Below, one piece after another: positions 8,375-16,901 of a stretch of 64,000 nucleotides of DNA (its first letter is position 1; the number at the start of each line of letters is the position of its first letter). The notes below the pieces were generated by a model. That model saw nothing but the letters and a program-made list of their open reading frames with translations, did not search any database and had not been told where the DNA came from. Source of the stretch: JBBEAM01 sp040882845 (GTDB taxonomy: Bacteria > Pseudomonadota > Alphaproteobacteria > Kiloniellales > DSM-21159). A program made the translations under genes and the position numbers. Location of the stretch: positions 62,001-126,000 of the forward strand of contig JBBEAM010000007.1 in the NCBI GenBank assembly GCA_040882845.1, read 5' to 3'.

Positions 8375-8947
8375 ATGCCGCATATCTGCAAACTCAGCTA
8401 TTTCGATCTGCCGCGCGTGGAGGGCCATCTGCTGCGCCTCTCGCCGGAGGACCGGCAGCAGCGCTTTTCGGCCTCGCTGTCGGACCCGGCGATCGCCGCC
8501 TATTGCCGGCGGCTCAACCTGTTCGAGAACGTGCTGCTCGGCGCCTTCGTCGAGGGTGAGCTTCGCGGCGTTACCCAGCTCTGCTTCGGCCCACTGCCTT
8601 GGACCGGGGAGGCGGAGTTGGCCGTTTCTGTGGAGCGGCCCTGGCAGCATCGCGGCATCGGCGGCGAGCTGGCGCGGCGCAGCGTGATTCTGGCTTCGAA
8701 TCGCGGCATCCGCGGCATCGAGATGATCTGCATGATCGAGAACGGGCCGATGCGGCGCATCGCGCTCAGGCTCGACGGCAAGCTGATCCACCTCGGCAGC
8801 CAGGCCGAAAGCCGGGTCGAACTGGCGCCGCCCAGCGGGCTGTCCTTCCTGGCCGAGGCGCTGTCCGACGCCCACGCCTTCTATGGCGGCTGCGCTGCCC
8901 GGCTGCTCGGCGAGGGCAAGAAGCTTCAGGCCGAAGCCGCCGGCTGA
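8375..8947 (+). CDS. GNAT family N-acetyltransferase
   Basis: A 190-residue protein with the GNAT fold, which transfers an acetyl group from acetyl-CoA. The central part has the strand ELAVSVERPWQHRGIGGELARRSV, where QHRGIGG matches the acetyl-CoA-binding Q/R-x-x-G-x-G/A motif. The N-terminal block LSPEDRQQRFSASLSDPAI resembles GNAT proteins that act on small molecules or proteins; the substrate is unknown. The ATG at 8375 is preceded by a GAGGA ribosome-binding site. The 3' end overlaps the convergent DmdA-like gene by 22 bases. Confidence 0.82.
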   Translation: MPHICKLSYFDLPRVEGHLLRLSPEDRQQRFSASLSDPAIAAYCRRLNLFENVLLGAFVEGELRGVTQLCFGPLPWTGEAELAVSVERPWQHRGIGGELARRSVILASNRGIRGIEMICMIENGPMRRIALRLDGKLIHLGSQAESRVELAPPSGLSFLAEALSDAHAFYGGCAARLLGEGKKLQAEAAG

Positions 8948-10107
8948 GTCCGCTCCGCCGCTCCGGTGGCGAGGCTCTTCATGGGATCGTAGAAGGGCAG
9001 CGGCACGACCTTGGCTGGCAGCGGTCCCTGCGGGCCGAGCACCTCGACCGCGCGGCCTTCCTCGGCGGCTTCGAGCGAGAGCAGCGCCAGCCCCATGTTG
9101 AAGTCGAGCCGCGGCGAGTAGATCGCCGAGGTCATCTTGCCGCAGTCGGCGCCGTTGTAGCGGCAGATCCAGTGCTCCTGGTTGCCGCCATGTAGCGGCG
9201 CGCCCTCGATGGCCAGGCCGCAAAAGCGGCGGCTGACCCCTGCTTTCTCGATCCGGGCCAGCGCCGCCTTGCCGATGAAGTCGAGTCCGGAGTCGAGCGC
9301 CACCAGCCGGCCCAGGCCGAGCTCGTAGGGATTGACGCCGAGGTCCATGTCGGAGCCGTAGGAGAGCATCGCCCCCTCGATCCGGCGGATGGTGCTGGGC
9401 GCGCCGGGGGCGATGCCGAACGGCGCGCCGGCCGCCATGATCTTCTCCCAGAGCTCGTCGCCGCGGCTGCCGTCGCGCAGGAAGACCTCGTAGCCGCGTT
9501 CCGACGACCAGCCGGTGCGCGAGACCACGACGGGAATGCCGTCGAGTTCGGTCTCGCGGAACCAGAAGTATTTCAGCTCGTGGATCCAGTCGCCGAACAG
9601 CGCCGCCATCACCTCGGGCGACTTCGGACCCTGGACCTGCAAGGGCGAAACATCGGGTTCGTGGATCTCGACGTCCCACTTCCCGGCCAGCGCCAGGCCC
9701 TTGGCCCAGAGCAGCACGTCGCTGTCGGCCAGCGACAGCCAGAAGCGGTCCTCGGCCAGCTTCAGCAATACGGGATCGTTGACGATGCCGCCGGTCTCGT
9801 CGCAGAGCAGGACGTACTTGCACTGCCCGGCCTGGGTTTCGCTCAGATCGCGGGGTGTCAGGTACTGGATGAAGCGCGCGGCGTCGGGGCCGGAAATCTC
9901 AACCTGACGCTCGACACCGACGTCCCACAGCGTCACGCCCTCGACCAGCTTCCAGTAATCGGCGACCGGGCTGTCGTAGTAGAGCGGCATGTACATGTGG
10001 TTGTAGGTCGAATAGGCCTTGGCGCCCCAACGCTGCGTGGCGGTGAAGAAGGGCGACTGACGCACCCGTGGGCTGAAGCCGATCAGGGGGGAGGAGGTGG
10101 CGGCCAT
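8926..10107 (-). CDS. GcvT-family protein, DmdA-like (dimethylsulfoniopropionate demethylase family)
   Basis: A 393-residue folate-dependent aminomethyltransferase-fold protein. Blocks such as KAYSTYNHMYMP, WDVGVERQVEISGPDA, LTPRDLSETQAGQC, DETGGIVNDPVLLKLAEDRFW, LADSDVLLWAKGLA and EPDVSPLQVQGPKSPEVM resemble the DmdA family as I remember it more than the glycine-cleavage T protein. DmdA transfers a methyl group from dimethylsulfoniopropionate to tetrahydrofolate. DmdA clades are closely related to paralogues of unproven substrate, so the reaction is an inference. No gcvH or gcvP gene is nearby, which argues against glycine cleavage. The gene stands alone between convergent and tandem neighbours. 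Confidence 0.75.
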   Translation of the reverse strand: MAATSSPLIGFSPRVRQSPFFTATQRWGAKAYSTYNHMYMPLYYDSPVADYWKLVEGVTLWDVGVERQVEISGPDAARFIQYLTPRDLSETQAGQCKYVLLCDETGGIVNDPVLLKLAEDRFWLSLADSDVLLWAKGLALAGKWDVEIHEPDVSPLQVQGPKSPEVMAALFGDWIHELKYFWFRETELDGIPVVVSRTGWSSERGYEVFLRDGSRGDELWEKIMAAGAPFGIAPGAPSTIRRIEGAMLSYGSDMDLGVNPYELGLGRLVALDSGLDFIGKAALARIEKAGVSRRFCGLAIEGAPLHGGNQEHWICRYNGADCGKMTSAIYSPRLDFNMGLALLSLEAAEEGRAVEVLGPQGPLPAKVVPLPFYDPMKSLATGAAERTQPAASA

Positions 10108-10230
10108 GGAGCTTTCCTAGTTTGGGGTGGACGGAGCCCAAGGAGTGCCGCGCAGGACTGCGCACCCCCTGGCGACATCGTTCGAGTCCGGGTCAGATCA
10201 GCTTTCTTGCCATGTCGATACCGTCTTTGC

Positions 10231-10515
10231 CTAACCTTCCGGAGGCCACTGCTGCGCACCGTGCAGCACACGTAGGATCGTCACTGCGTCGGTGTTCTCG
10301 GTATAGACCACTACGTAGGTAGAGCGCACGATCATCTCGCGTGTGCCAAGCACACGCCCCTTACGGTGGAGCTTCGGATGTTGCGGGAGTAGCGATGCCT
10401 TGGCTTCGATATCGTCTTTCAGCCGCTGAGCGGCGTCGGGGTTGTCGTTGGAAATGTAGTCGATGATCGTCAGCAAATCCGCGCGTGCGATGTCTCGCCA
10501 TTCAAGAACCGGCAC
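10231..10515 (-). CDS. Type II toxin, RelE/ParE family
   Basis: A 94-residue protein with the compact RelE/ParE fold. WRDIARADLLTIIDYISNDNPDAA forms the N-terminal helices, KLHRKGRVLGTREMIV the central strand, and YVVVYTENTDAVTILRVLHGAQQWP the C-terminal strands. Family members cut ribosome-bound mRNA (RelE) or poison DNA gyrase (ParE); the D-A-A-Q-R-L-K helix and the C-terminal LRVLHGAQQWP block favour the ParE/RelE-StbE branch, but the target is uncertain. The start overlaps the antitoxin 3' end by 14 bases. It appears intact. Confidence 0.88.
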   Translation of the reverse strand: MPVLEWRDIARADLLTIIDYISNDNPDAAQRLKDDIEAKASLLPQHPKLHRKGRVLGTREMIVRSTYVVVYTENTDAVTILRVLHGAQQWPPEG

Positions 10516-10798
10516 CGCGTTTCCTGTCGATTAATGCCTGCGCTTCGTCCATGACCTGCCGATGCGGCACTGCCGTTTGCGTATCTTCCATAGCTTCCTG
10601 GACCTTAGCCCGAAACCACTTGTCATGCGCTTCTGGATCGGTCGTCAGTCCGGCAGGAAGGCCGCCTTCCTTGGCGACACGAGTCAGGAGGATGCGCACG
10701 GCATCCGAGACGGTGAGGCCGAAGTGAGTAAGGGCTTCCGCAGCCTCGGCCTTAACCTTGTCCTCCACGCGGACGTGCAGCATCGATGTTCGAGCCAT
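10502..10798 (-). CDS. Antitoxin, RelB/DinJ family
   Basis: A 98-residue antitoxin with an N-terminal ribbon-helix-helix (TSMLHVRVEDKVKAEAAEALTHFGLTVSDAVRILL, residues about 3-38), typical of RelB/DinJ, followed by a flexible toxin-binding tail. It should neutralise the toxin encoded just downstream and repress the operon. The ATG at 10798 is preceded by AGGAG at good spacing, so an upstream start in the same frame was not used. A 20-base palindrome lies 30 bases upstream of the start, the expected position of its operator. Confidence 0.9.
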   Translation of the reverse strand: MARTSMLHVRVEDKVKAEAAEALTHFGLTVSDAVRILLTRVAKEGGLPAGLTTDPEAHDKWFRAKVQEAMEDTQTAVPHRQVMDEAQALIDRKRGAGS

Positions 10799-10827
10799 TC
10801 GTAGTCTCCTGTTGCTGAGCGGTAATA

Positions 10828-10847
10828 TGTATCTCATTTGAGATACA
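10828..10847. promoter_or_regulatory. Palindromic operator of the toxin-antitoxin pair
   Basis: TGTATCTCA and TGAGATACA form a perfect 9+2+9 inverted repeat 30 bases upstream of the antitoxin start. On the minus strand a TTGCGT-like -35 overlaps its outer edge and a CATATT/TATTAC -10 follows it, so a bound RelB-type ribbon-helix-helix dimer would cover the promoter. The symmetry is seen directly; the role is inferred from how such operons are usually controlled. Confidence 0.7.
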
Positions 10848-10956
10848 CGCAAGAAGGTGTCGTAAAAAGCGGCACTGCAAAACGCAGGAAAAGACTTGCG
10901 AATATCGATATTATATTAATAAATTATCATCATTATCTGATTTAGCGGAGTGTGAC

Positions 10957-13900
10957 ATGGCGGCGGTTGAGCGCAGCGATATGAGAAAAGACCGGGGCTG
11001 GCAGTTCTGGGTCGACCGCGGCGGCACTTTTACCGACGTGGTCGCGCGCAAGCCCGACGGCAGCCTGCTCAGCCACAAGCTGCTGTCGGAGAATCCCGAG
11101 CAGTACCGGGACGCGGCGATCCAAGGCATCCGCCAGCTGCTGGAGCTGGGCAAGGACGAGGCCGTGCCCAGCGCCGAGGTGGATGCGGTGAAGATGGGCA
11201 CCACCGTGGCGACCAACGCGCTGCTGGAGCGCAAGGGCGACCGCACCCTTCTCGTCGTGACCAAGGGCTTCAGGGACGCGCTGCGCATCGCCTATCAGAA
11301 CCGCCCGCATCTCTTTACTCGCCGGATCGAGCTGCCTGAGCTGCTCTACGAGCGGGTGGTCGAGGTCGACGAGCGGGTGATGGCCGATGGCAAGGTACTC
11401 GCCGAGCCCGACGAAGACGAGGTCCGCAAGGCCCTGCAAGCCGCCTACGACGACGGCATCCGCGCCGCTGCCATCGCCTTCCTGCACGGCTATCGCTTCG
11501 GCGAGCATGAGCGCAGAGTCGCCGCGATCGCGCGCGAACTCGGCTTCACCCAGGTCTCGGTCAGCCATGAGGTCAGCCCGCTGATGAAGCTGGTCAGCCG
11601 CGGCGACACCACCGTGGTCGACGCCTATCTCTCGCCGATCCTGCGCCGCTACGTCGACCGGGTGGCCGGCGAGCTCGGCGACGTGCAGCTGATGTTCATG
11701 CAGTCCAACGGCGGCCTCTCCGACGCCCATGCCTTCCAGGGCAAGGATTCGATCCTCTCCGGCCCGGCCGGCGGCATTGTCGGCGCGGTGCGCACCGCGG
11801 CGATGGGCGGCTTCCACAAGATCATCACCTTCGATATGGGCGGCACCTCGACCGACGTGGCGCACTACGACGGCGAGTACGAGCGCACCTTCGAGACCCA
11901 AGTCGCCGGCGTGCGGATGCGCGCGCCGATGATGCAGATCCACACCGTCGCCGCCGGCGGCGGCTCGATCCTGCACTTCGACGGATCGCGCTACCGGGTC
12001 GGGCCGGACAGCGCCGGGGCCAACCCGGGCCCGGCCTGCTACCGCCGCGGCGGCCCGCTGGCGGTGACCGACTGCAACGTCATGCTGGGGCGGATCCAGC
12101 CGGAGTTCTTCCCCAAGGTCTTCGGGCCCGACGCCAAGCAGTCCCTCGACGCCGAGGCGGTCAAGCAGGGCTTCGAGAAGCTGACCGAGAAGATTCGTGC
12201 CGCCACCGGCGATACCCGCGCGCCGGAAGACGTCGCCGAGGGCTTCCGACGCATCGCCGTCGAAAACATGGCCAACGCCATCAAGAAGATTTCGATCCAG
12301 CGCGGCTACGACGTCACCGAGTACACCCTCAACTGCTTCGGCGGCGCCGGCGGGCAGCACGCCTGCGACATCGCCGACACCCTGGGCATGACGCGGATCT
12401 TCCTGCATCCCTTCGCCGGGGTGCTCTCGGCCTATGGCATGGGGCTCGCCGACCTGCGGGTGCTCAAGGAGCAGGCCGTCGAGCAGCCGCTCGAGGAGGC
12501 GCTGCAGGAGCTCGATCCGCTGTTCGAGCGCCTGGCCGAGGACGGCCTCGCCGAGATGCGCGATCAGGGCGTGGCCGAGGAACACATCCGGGTGCAGCGC
12601 AAGGTGCATCTGCGCTACCAGGGCACGGATTCTCCGCTGATCGTCGAGTACGGCAGCAAGCGGGAGATCGTCGCCGCTTTCGAGGAGGCCTATACCCAGC
12701 GCTACGGCTTCACCATGTCCGACAAGGCGCACATCGTCGAGGCGGTCTCCGTCGAGGTGATCGGCGAGACCGGCGCCGCCGAGGACCCGGTGCTGGATGT
12801 CGTCGAGCGCCGGGAGGAGTTGCGGGCCCGGGCAAGGGTATCGATGTATGCCGGCGGCAAATGGCAGGACACCGGCGTCTTCGACCGTAGCGATCTGATC
12901 CCCGGAGACACCCTGGACGGCCCGGCGATCCTGATTGAGCCGACCAGCACCACCGTGGTCGAGCCGGGCTGGCGCGCAGAGCTCACTGAGCGCGATCACC
13001 TCGTGCTGCAGCGCGTTGTGCCGCTGGAGCGCGAGCACGCCGTCGGCACCGAGGTCGATCCGGTGATGCTCGAGGTCTTCAACAACCTCTTCATGTCGAT
13101 CGCCGAGCAGATGGGCTCGACCCTGGAGAAGACCGCCTACTCGGTGAACATCAAGGAGCGGCTGGACTTCTCCTGCGCGCTGTTCACGCCGGAGGGGCAT
13201 CTGGTCGCCAACGCGCCGCACATGCCGGTGCATCTCGGCTCGATGAGCGAGTCGATCCGCGCGGTGATCGAGAACAACAAGGGCAAGATCCGCGATGGCG
13301 ACGTCTATGTGCTGAACGCCCCCTACAACGGCGGCACCCATCTGCCGGACATCACCGTGGTGAGTCCGGTGTTCGACGACGAGGGCAGGGACATCCTGTT
13401 CTACGTCGCCAGCCGCGGCCACCACGCCGACGTCGGCGGGCTCACCCCCGGCTCGATGCCGCCGGACAGCCGCACGGTCGAGGAAGAAGGCGTGCTGATC
13501 GACAACTTCAAGCTGGTCGATCAGGGCAGGTTCCTGGAACAGGAGATGCGCGAGCTGCTCGCATCCGGCGACTACCCGGCGCGCAATCCGGACCAGAACG
13601 TCGCCGACCTGCAGGCGCAGATCGCCGCCAACAACAAGGGCGTGCAGGAGCTGCGGCGGATCGTCGGCCACTTCGGGCTGAAGGTGGTTCACGCCTACAT
13701 GGGCCATGTTCAGGACAACGCAGAGGAACAGGTGCGCCGCGTCCTCGACCGCCTCGCCGACGGCAGCTTCACCTATCCCTTCGACGACGGCAGCGAGATC
13801 AAGGTGAAGATCTCCGTCGATAAGGAGGAGCGCACGGCGACCATCGATTTCACCGGCTCCAGCGACCAGCTTCCGAACAACTTCAACGCTCCCTCGGCAG

Positions 13901-14592
13901 TCTGCCGGGCGGCGGTGCTCTACGTCTTCCGCACCCTGGTCGAGGACGAGATCCCGATGAACGAGGGCTGCCTGAAGCCCTTGAAGCTGATCATCCCCGA
14001 GGGCTCGATGCTGAACCCGGTCTATCCGGCGGCGGTGGTCGCCGGCAACGTCGAAACCAGCCAGGCGATCACCGATTGCCTCTACGGCGCGACGGGCGTG
14101 ATGGCCGGTGCCCAGGGCACGATGAACAACCTGACTTTCGGCAACGCTGCCTATCAGTACTACGAGACCCTCGCCGGCGGCTCCGGCGCCGGGCCCGATT
14201 TCGACGGCACCGACGCCATCCACACCCACATGACCAACTCGCGGCTGACCGACCCAGAGGTGCTGGAGTTCCGCTTCCCGGTGCTGCTGGAATCCTTCGA
14301 GATCCGGCGCGGTAGCGGCGGCAAGGGACGGCATCGCGGCGGCGACGGAACTGTACGGCGGCTGCGCTTTCTGGAGGAGATGACCGCCTCGATCCTTTCC
14401 AGCCACCGCAAGGTGCCGAACTTCGGCCTGGAAGGCGGCGAAGCCGGAGCGCTCGGCCGCAACTGGGTGCAGCGCGAAGACGGCTCGGTCGAGGAGCTGA
14501 CCGGCACCGACAAGGCCGAGATGCGCCACGGCGACGTCTTCGTGGTCGAGACTCCCGGCGGCGGCGGCTTCGGCGCGCCGGAGGAGGGCTGA
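10957..14592 (+). CDS. 5-oxoprolinase (hydantoinase A/B fusion)
   Basis: A 1211-residue ATP-dependent 5-oxoprolinase, which opens 5-oxo-L-proline to L-glutamate. The first half is hydantoinase A/oxoprolinase: the actin-like phosphate loop is WVDRGGTFTDVVA near residue 17, then MGTTVATNALLERKG, then ITFDMGGTSTDVAHYDG, and GGAGGQHACDIADTLG near residue 465. The second half from about residue 700 is hydantoinase B, beginning VDPVMLEVFNNLFMSIAEQMG and ending HGDVFVVETPGGGGFGAP. The fused A-B form and length match the single-chain enzyme. A start at 10981 is also possible. A MarR-like gene follows two bases after the stop. Confidence 0.93.
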   Translation: MAAVERSDMRKDRGWQFWVDRGGTFTDVVARKPDGSLLSHKLLSENPEQYRDAAIQGIRQLLELGKDEAVPSAEVDAVKMGTTVATNALLERKGDRTLLVVTKGFRDALRIAYQNRPHLFTRRIELPELLYERVVEVDERVMADGKVLAEPDEDEVRKALQAAYDDGIRAAAIAFLHGYRFGEHERRVAAIARELGFTQVSVSHEVSPLMKLVSRGDTTVVDAYLSPILRRYVDRVAGELGDVQLMFMQSNGGLSDAHAFQGKDSILSGPAGGIVGAVRTAAMGGFHKIITFDMGGTSTDVAHYDGEYERTFETQVAGVRMRAPMMQIHTVAAGGGSILHFDGSRYRVGPDSAGANPGPACYRRGGPLAVTDCNVMLGRIQPEFFPKVFGPDAKQSLDAEAVKQGFEKLTEKIRAATGDTRAPEDVAEGFRRIAVENMANAIKKISIQRGYDVTEYTLNCFGGAGGQHACDIADTLGMTRIFLHPFAGVLSAYGMGLADLRVLKEQAVEQPLEEALQELDPLFERLAEDGLAEMRDQGVAEEHIRVQRKVHLRYQGTDSPLIVEYGSKREIVAAFEEAYTQRYGFTMSDKAHIVEAVSVEVIGETGAAEDPVLDVVERREELRARARVSMYAGGKWQDTGVFDRSDLIPGDTLDGPAILIEPTSTTVVEPGWRAELTERDHLVLQRVVPLEREHAVGTEVDPVMLEVFNNLFMSIAEQMGSTLEKTAYSVNIKERLDFSCALFTPEGHLVANAPHMPVHLGSMSESIRAVIENNKGKIRDGDVYVLNAPYNGGTHLPDITVVSPVFDDEGRDILFYVASRGHHADVGGLTPGSMPPDSRTVEEEGVLIDNFKLVDQGRFLEQEMRELLASGDYPARNPDQNVADLQAQIAANNKGVQELRRIVGHFGLKVVHAYMGHVQDNAEEQVRRVLDRLADGSFTYPFDDGSEIKVKISVDKEERTATIDFTGSSDQLPNNFNAPSAVCRAAVLYVFRTLVEDEIPMNEGCLKPLKLIIPEGSMLNPVYPAAVVAGNVETSQAITDCLYGATGVMAGAQGTMNNLTFGNAAYQYYETLAGGSGAGPDFDGTDAIHTHMTNSRLTDPEVLEFRFPVLLESFEIRRGSGGKGRHRGGDGTVRRLRFLEEMTASILSSHRKVPNFGLEGGEAGALGRNWVQREDGSVEELTGTDKAEMRHGDVFVVETPGGGGFGAPEEG

Positions 14593-14594
14593 AA

Positions 14595-15122
14595 ATGCCG
14601 GGACCGGACCGCAAGATCGTCTCCTCGGCGCATCTGGTATCCGAGGAGGCGGCCGAGCTCAGCGAGTTCGAATTCGGCTTGATCGTCGCCGGCAACGCCT
14701 TCAACCGCTGGATCACCCGCTGCATGGCGGCGGCCGGCTACCCCGACCTCGCCACTCTAGACGTGCTGGTGCTGCACGCAGTCAACCATCGCGACCGACC
14801 GAAGCGCCTCGCCGACCTCTGCTTCGTCTACAACATCGAGGATACCCACACGGTCAACTACGCCGTGAAGAAGCTGGTCAAGGCCGGGCTGGTCGACGGC
14901 CGCCGCCAGGGTAAGGAAATCTTCTACTCGGCCAGCGAAGCGGGGAAAACCGCCTGCGCCAGGTACCGCGAAGTGCGGGAGGACTGCCTGATCTCGGCGC
15001 TTGGCGCCGTCGCCGGCGCGCGCAGCAAGGCCTTCATGGGCGAGGTCGGAGAGTCTGCGGAGCTGCTGCGCGCCCTCTCGGGCCTGTTCGACCAGGCGGC
15101 GCGCAGCGCGACCTCACTATAG
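14595..15122 (+). CDS. MarR-like winged-helix regulator
   Basis: A 175-residue predicted winged-helix protein. Residues about 55-115 read as a MarR-type DNA-binding region: LATLDVLVLHAVNHRDRPKRLADLC, then the recognition helix NIEDTHTVNYAVKKLVKAGLV, then a wing KEIFYSASEAG. It starts two bases after the oxoprolinase stop, so it is probably co-transcribed and may control that gene or the following dehydrogenase; this is inferred from position. The N-terminal part (EFEFGLIVAGNAFNRWITRCM) resembles the dimerisation helices of the family. The ligand is unknown. Confidence 0.8.
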   Translation: MPGPDRKIVSSAHLVSEEAAELSEFEFGLIVAGNAFNRWITRCMAAAGYPDLATLDVLVLHAVNHRDRPKRLADLCFVYNIEDTHTVNYAVKKLVKAGLVDGRRQGKEIFYSASEAGKTACARYREVREDCLISALGAVAGARSKAFMGEVGESAELLRALSGLFDQAARSATSL

Positions 15123-15194
15123 GTCAAAGAAGCTGTCCTAACGAAGGGCGCAAACTGTTAAGCTGAGGCAAAATGTACTCAAGGGAGTGACCTC

Positions 15195-16580
15195 ATGGAG
15201 GCTGTTTCGCAAGCCAGCGCGCCGGCGATCGCGGCGTTGCGGGGCCTGCTCGGCGACCGGCTGTCGACTGCGGCTTCGGTACGCGAGCACCACGGCAAGG
15301 ACCCCTTCCACGCGACGGTACTGCCGCCCGACGCAGTCGCCTTCGCCGAGACCACCGAGGAGGTGGCCGAGATCGTGCGGACCTGCGCCGAGCACGGCTG
15401 CCCGGTGATCCCCTACGGCACCGGCACCTCGGTCGAGGGCCATGTCTTCGCGCCCCTGGGCGGGATCTGCATCGACCTGTCAGGGATGAACGCGGTGCTG
15501 GAGGTCAACGCCGCCGACATGGACTGCCGGGTGCAGGCCGGCGTCACCCGCAAGCAGCTCAACGAGTACATCCGCGACACCGGGCTGATGTTCCCCATCG
15601 ACCCCGGCGCCGACGCCTCGCTCGGCGGCATGACCGCGACCCGGGCGAGCGGCACCAACGCGGTGCGCTACGGCACCATGCGCGAGAACGTGCTCGGCCT
15701 GACCGTGGTGCTGGCCGACGGGCGGGTGATCAAGACCGGCGGACGGGCCCGCAAGTCCTCGGCCGGCTACGACCTGACCCGGCTGTTCGTCGGCTCCGAG
15801 GGCACGCTGGGCGTGGTCACCGAGATCCAGCTCAAGCTCTATGGCATTCCCGACGCGATGTCGGCGGCGGTCGCCTCCTTCGACAGCCTCGACGGTGCGG
15901 TCAACACCGTGATCCAGTCGATCCAGAGCGGCATTCCGATCGCCCGCTGCGAGCTGATGGACGAGAAGGTGATGGCCGCGGTCAATGCCTACAGCAAGCT
16001 CGATTATGCCGAGCAGCCGACGCTGTTCTTCGAGTTCCATGGCACCGAGGCCGGAGTCGCCGAGCAGGTCGAACTGGTCGGCGAGATCGCCAGGGAGAAC
16101 GGCGGCGGCGGCTTTACCTGGGCCCGCGAGCAGGAGGACCGCAACAAGCTCTGGCAGGCCCGTCACGACGCTTTCTGGGCGATCCTGGCGCTCAAGCCGG
16201 GGACCCAGGGCTGGGGCACCGACGCCTGCGTGCCGATCTCGCGGCTGGCCGAGTGCATCCTGGAAACCCACGAGGACATCGCCGAGAGCGGCTTCATCGC
16301 GCCGATCTTCGGCCATGTCGGCGACGGCAATTTTCATCTGGTGCTGCTGGTCGACATGGCCGACGCAGCGGAGATGCAGCGCGCCCAGGCGCTCAACGAG
16401 AAGATGGTGATGCGCGCCCTGGCGATGGGCGGCACCTGCACCGGCGAGCACGGCATCGGCTACGGCAAGCTCGGCTTCCTCCAGGCCGAGCACGGCGAGG
16501 CGGTCGCCGTGATGCGCCAGATCAAGCAGACGCTCGACCCGCAGAACCTGATGAATCCGGGCAAGGTGCTCAGCGTTTAG
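15195..16580 (+). CDS. FAD-linked 2-hydroxyacid dehydrogenase (D-lactate dehydrogenase/GlcD type)
   Basis: A 461-residue flavoprotein of the FAD_binding_4 plus FAD-oxidase C family, which oxidises D-lactate, glycolate or related 2-hydroxyacids and passes electrons to cytochrome or a quinone. The FAD domain shows VIPYGTGTSVEGHVFAPLGG, DPGADASLGGMTATRASGTNAVRYGTM and LFVGSEGTLGVVTEIQLKLYG. The C-terminal domain has IFGHVGDGNFH and GTCTGEHGIGYGK, then the terminal LDPQNLMNPGKVL. It lacks GlcE/GlcF neighbours, which favours a single-subunit D-lactate dehydrogenase (cytochrome). The ATG follows a GGGAG site. Confidence 0.9.
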   Translation: MEAVSQASAPAIAALRGLLGDRLSTAASVREHHGKDPFHATVLPPDAVAFAETTEEVAEIVRTCAEHGCPVIPYGTGTSVEGHVFAPLGGICIDLSGMNAVLEVNAADMDCRVQAGVTRKQLNEYIRDTGLMFPIDPGADASLGGMTATRASGTNAVRYGTMRENVLGLTVVLADGRVIKTGGRARKSSAGYDLTRLFVGSEGTLGVVTEIQLKLYGIPDAMSAAVASFDSLDGAVNTVIQSIQSGIPIARCELMDEKVMAAVNAYSKLDYAEQPTLFFEFHGTEAGVAEQVELVGEIARENGGGGFTWAREQEDRNKLWQARHDAFWAILALKPGTQGWGTDACVPISRLAECILETHEDIAESGFIAPIFGHVGDGNFHLVLLVDMADAAEMQRAQALNEKMVMRALAMGGTCTGEHGIGYGKLGFLQAEHGEAVAVMRQIKQTLDPQNLMNPGKVLSV

Positions 16581-16768
16581 GCGGTGTCGTCGTCCCGTTC
16601 CAGGCGGTGCCCGTCATGGCTACGGACGGCCGCCTCGCTTTCCAGCGCGCTTTCCCGCCGCTCGGCCTTGCTTCGGCCGAAACGGACGCGGTTGTCCGCG
16701 GCTTTCGCCGCCTTCTCCTGGCGGGCCCGCGCTTTCCGGGCCTGCCGCAGATTGACCACCTTCGTCAT
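16577..16768 (-). CDS. DUF4169 family small protein
   Basis: A 63-residue basic protein that starts KVVNLRQARKARARQEKAAKAADNRVRFG and ends with the DGHRLE block, matching the DUF4169 family found in alphaproteobacteria. The function is unknown. The high Arg/Lys/Ala content suggests a helical, possibly nucleic-acid-associated peptide, which is only a suggestion. Its stop overlaps the 3' end of the convergent dehydrogenase gene by four bases. Confidence 0.8.
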   Translation of the reverse strand: MTKVVNLRQARKARARQEKAAKAADNRVRFGRSKAERRESALESEAAVRSHDGHRLERDDDTA

Positions 16769-16901
16769 GGCAATGCCTCAATTTCTACCCAAGACTGGGC
16801 TATAGACTGGCACCCTGGCGCGGACTGCGCCACTGTGTCGGGATGGTGAAAAACGCGCCGGGCTTAAGCCGGCCAAGAATGCAGGGAAACTGAGTGCGGC
16901 G

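Noticed and set aside
10942..14529. 1195-codon minus-strand frame
   Set aside because: It is antisense to the complete 5-oxoprolinase gene, shows no domain features and has the His/Gly/Leu-rich look of a shadow frame.
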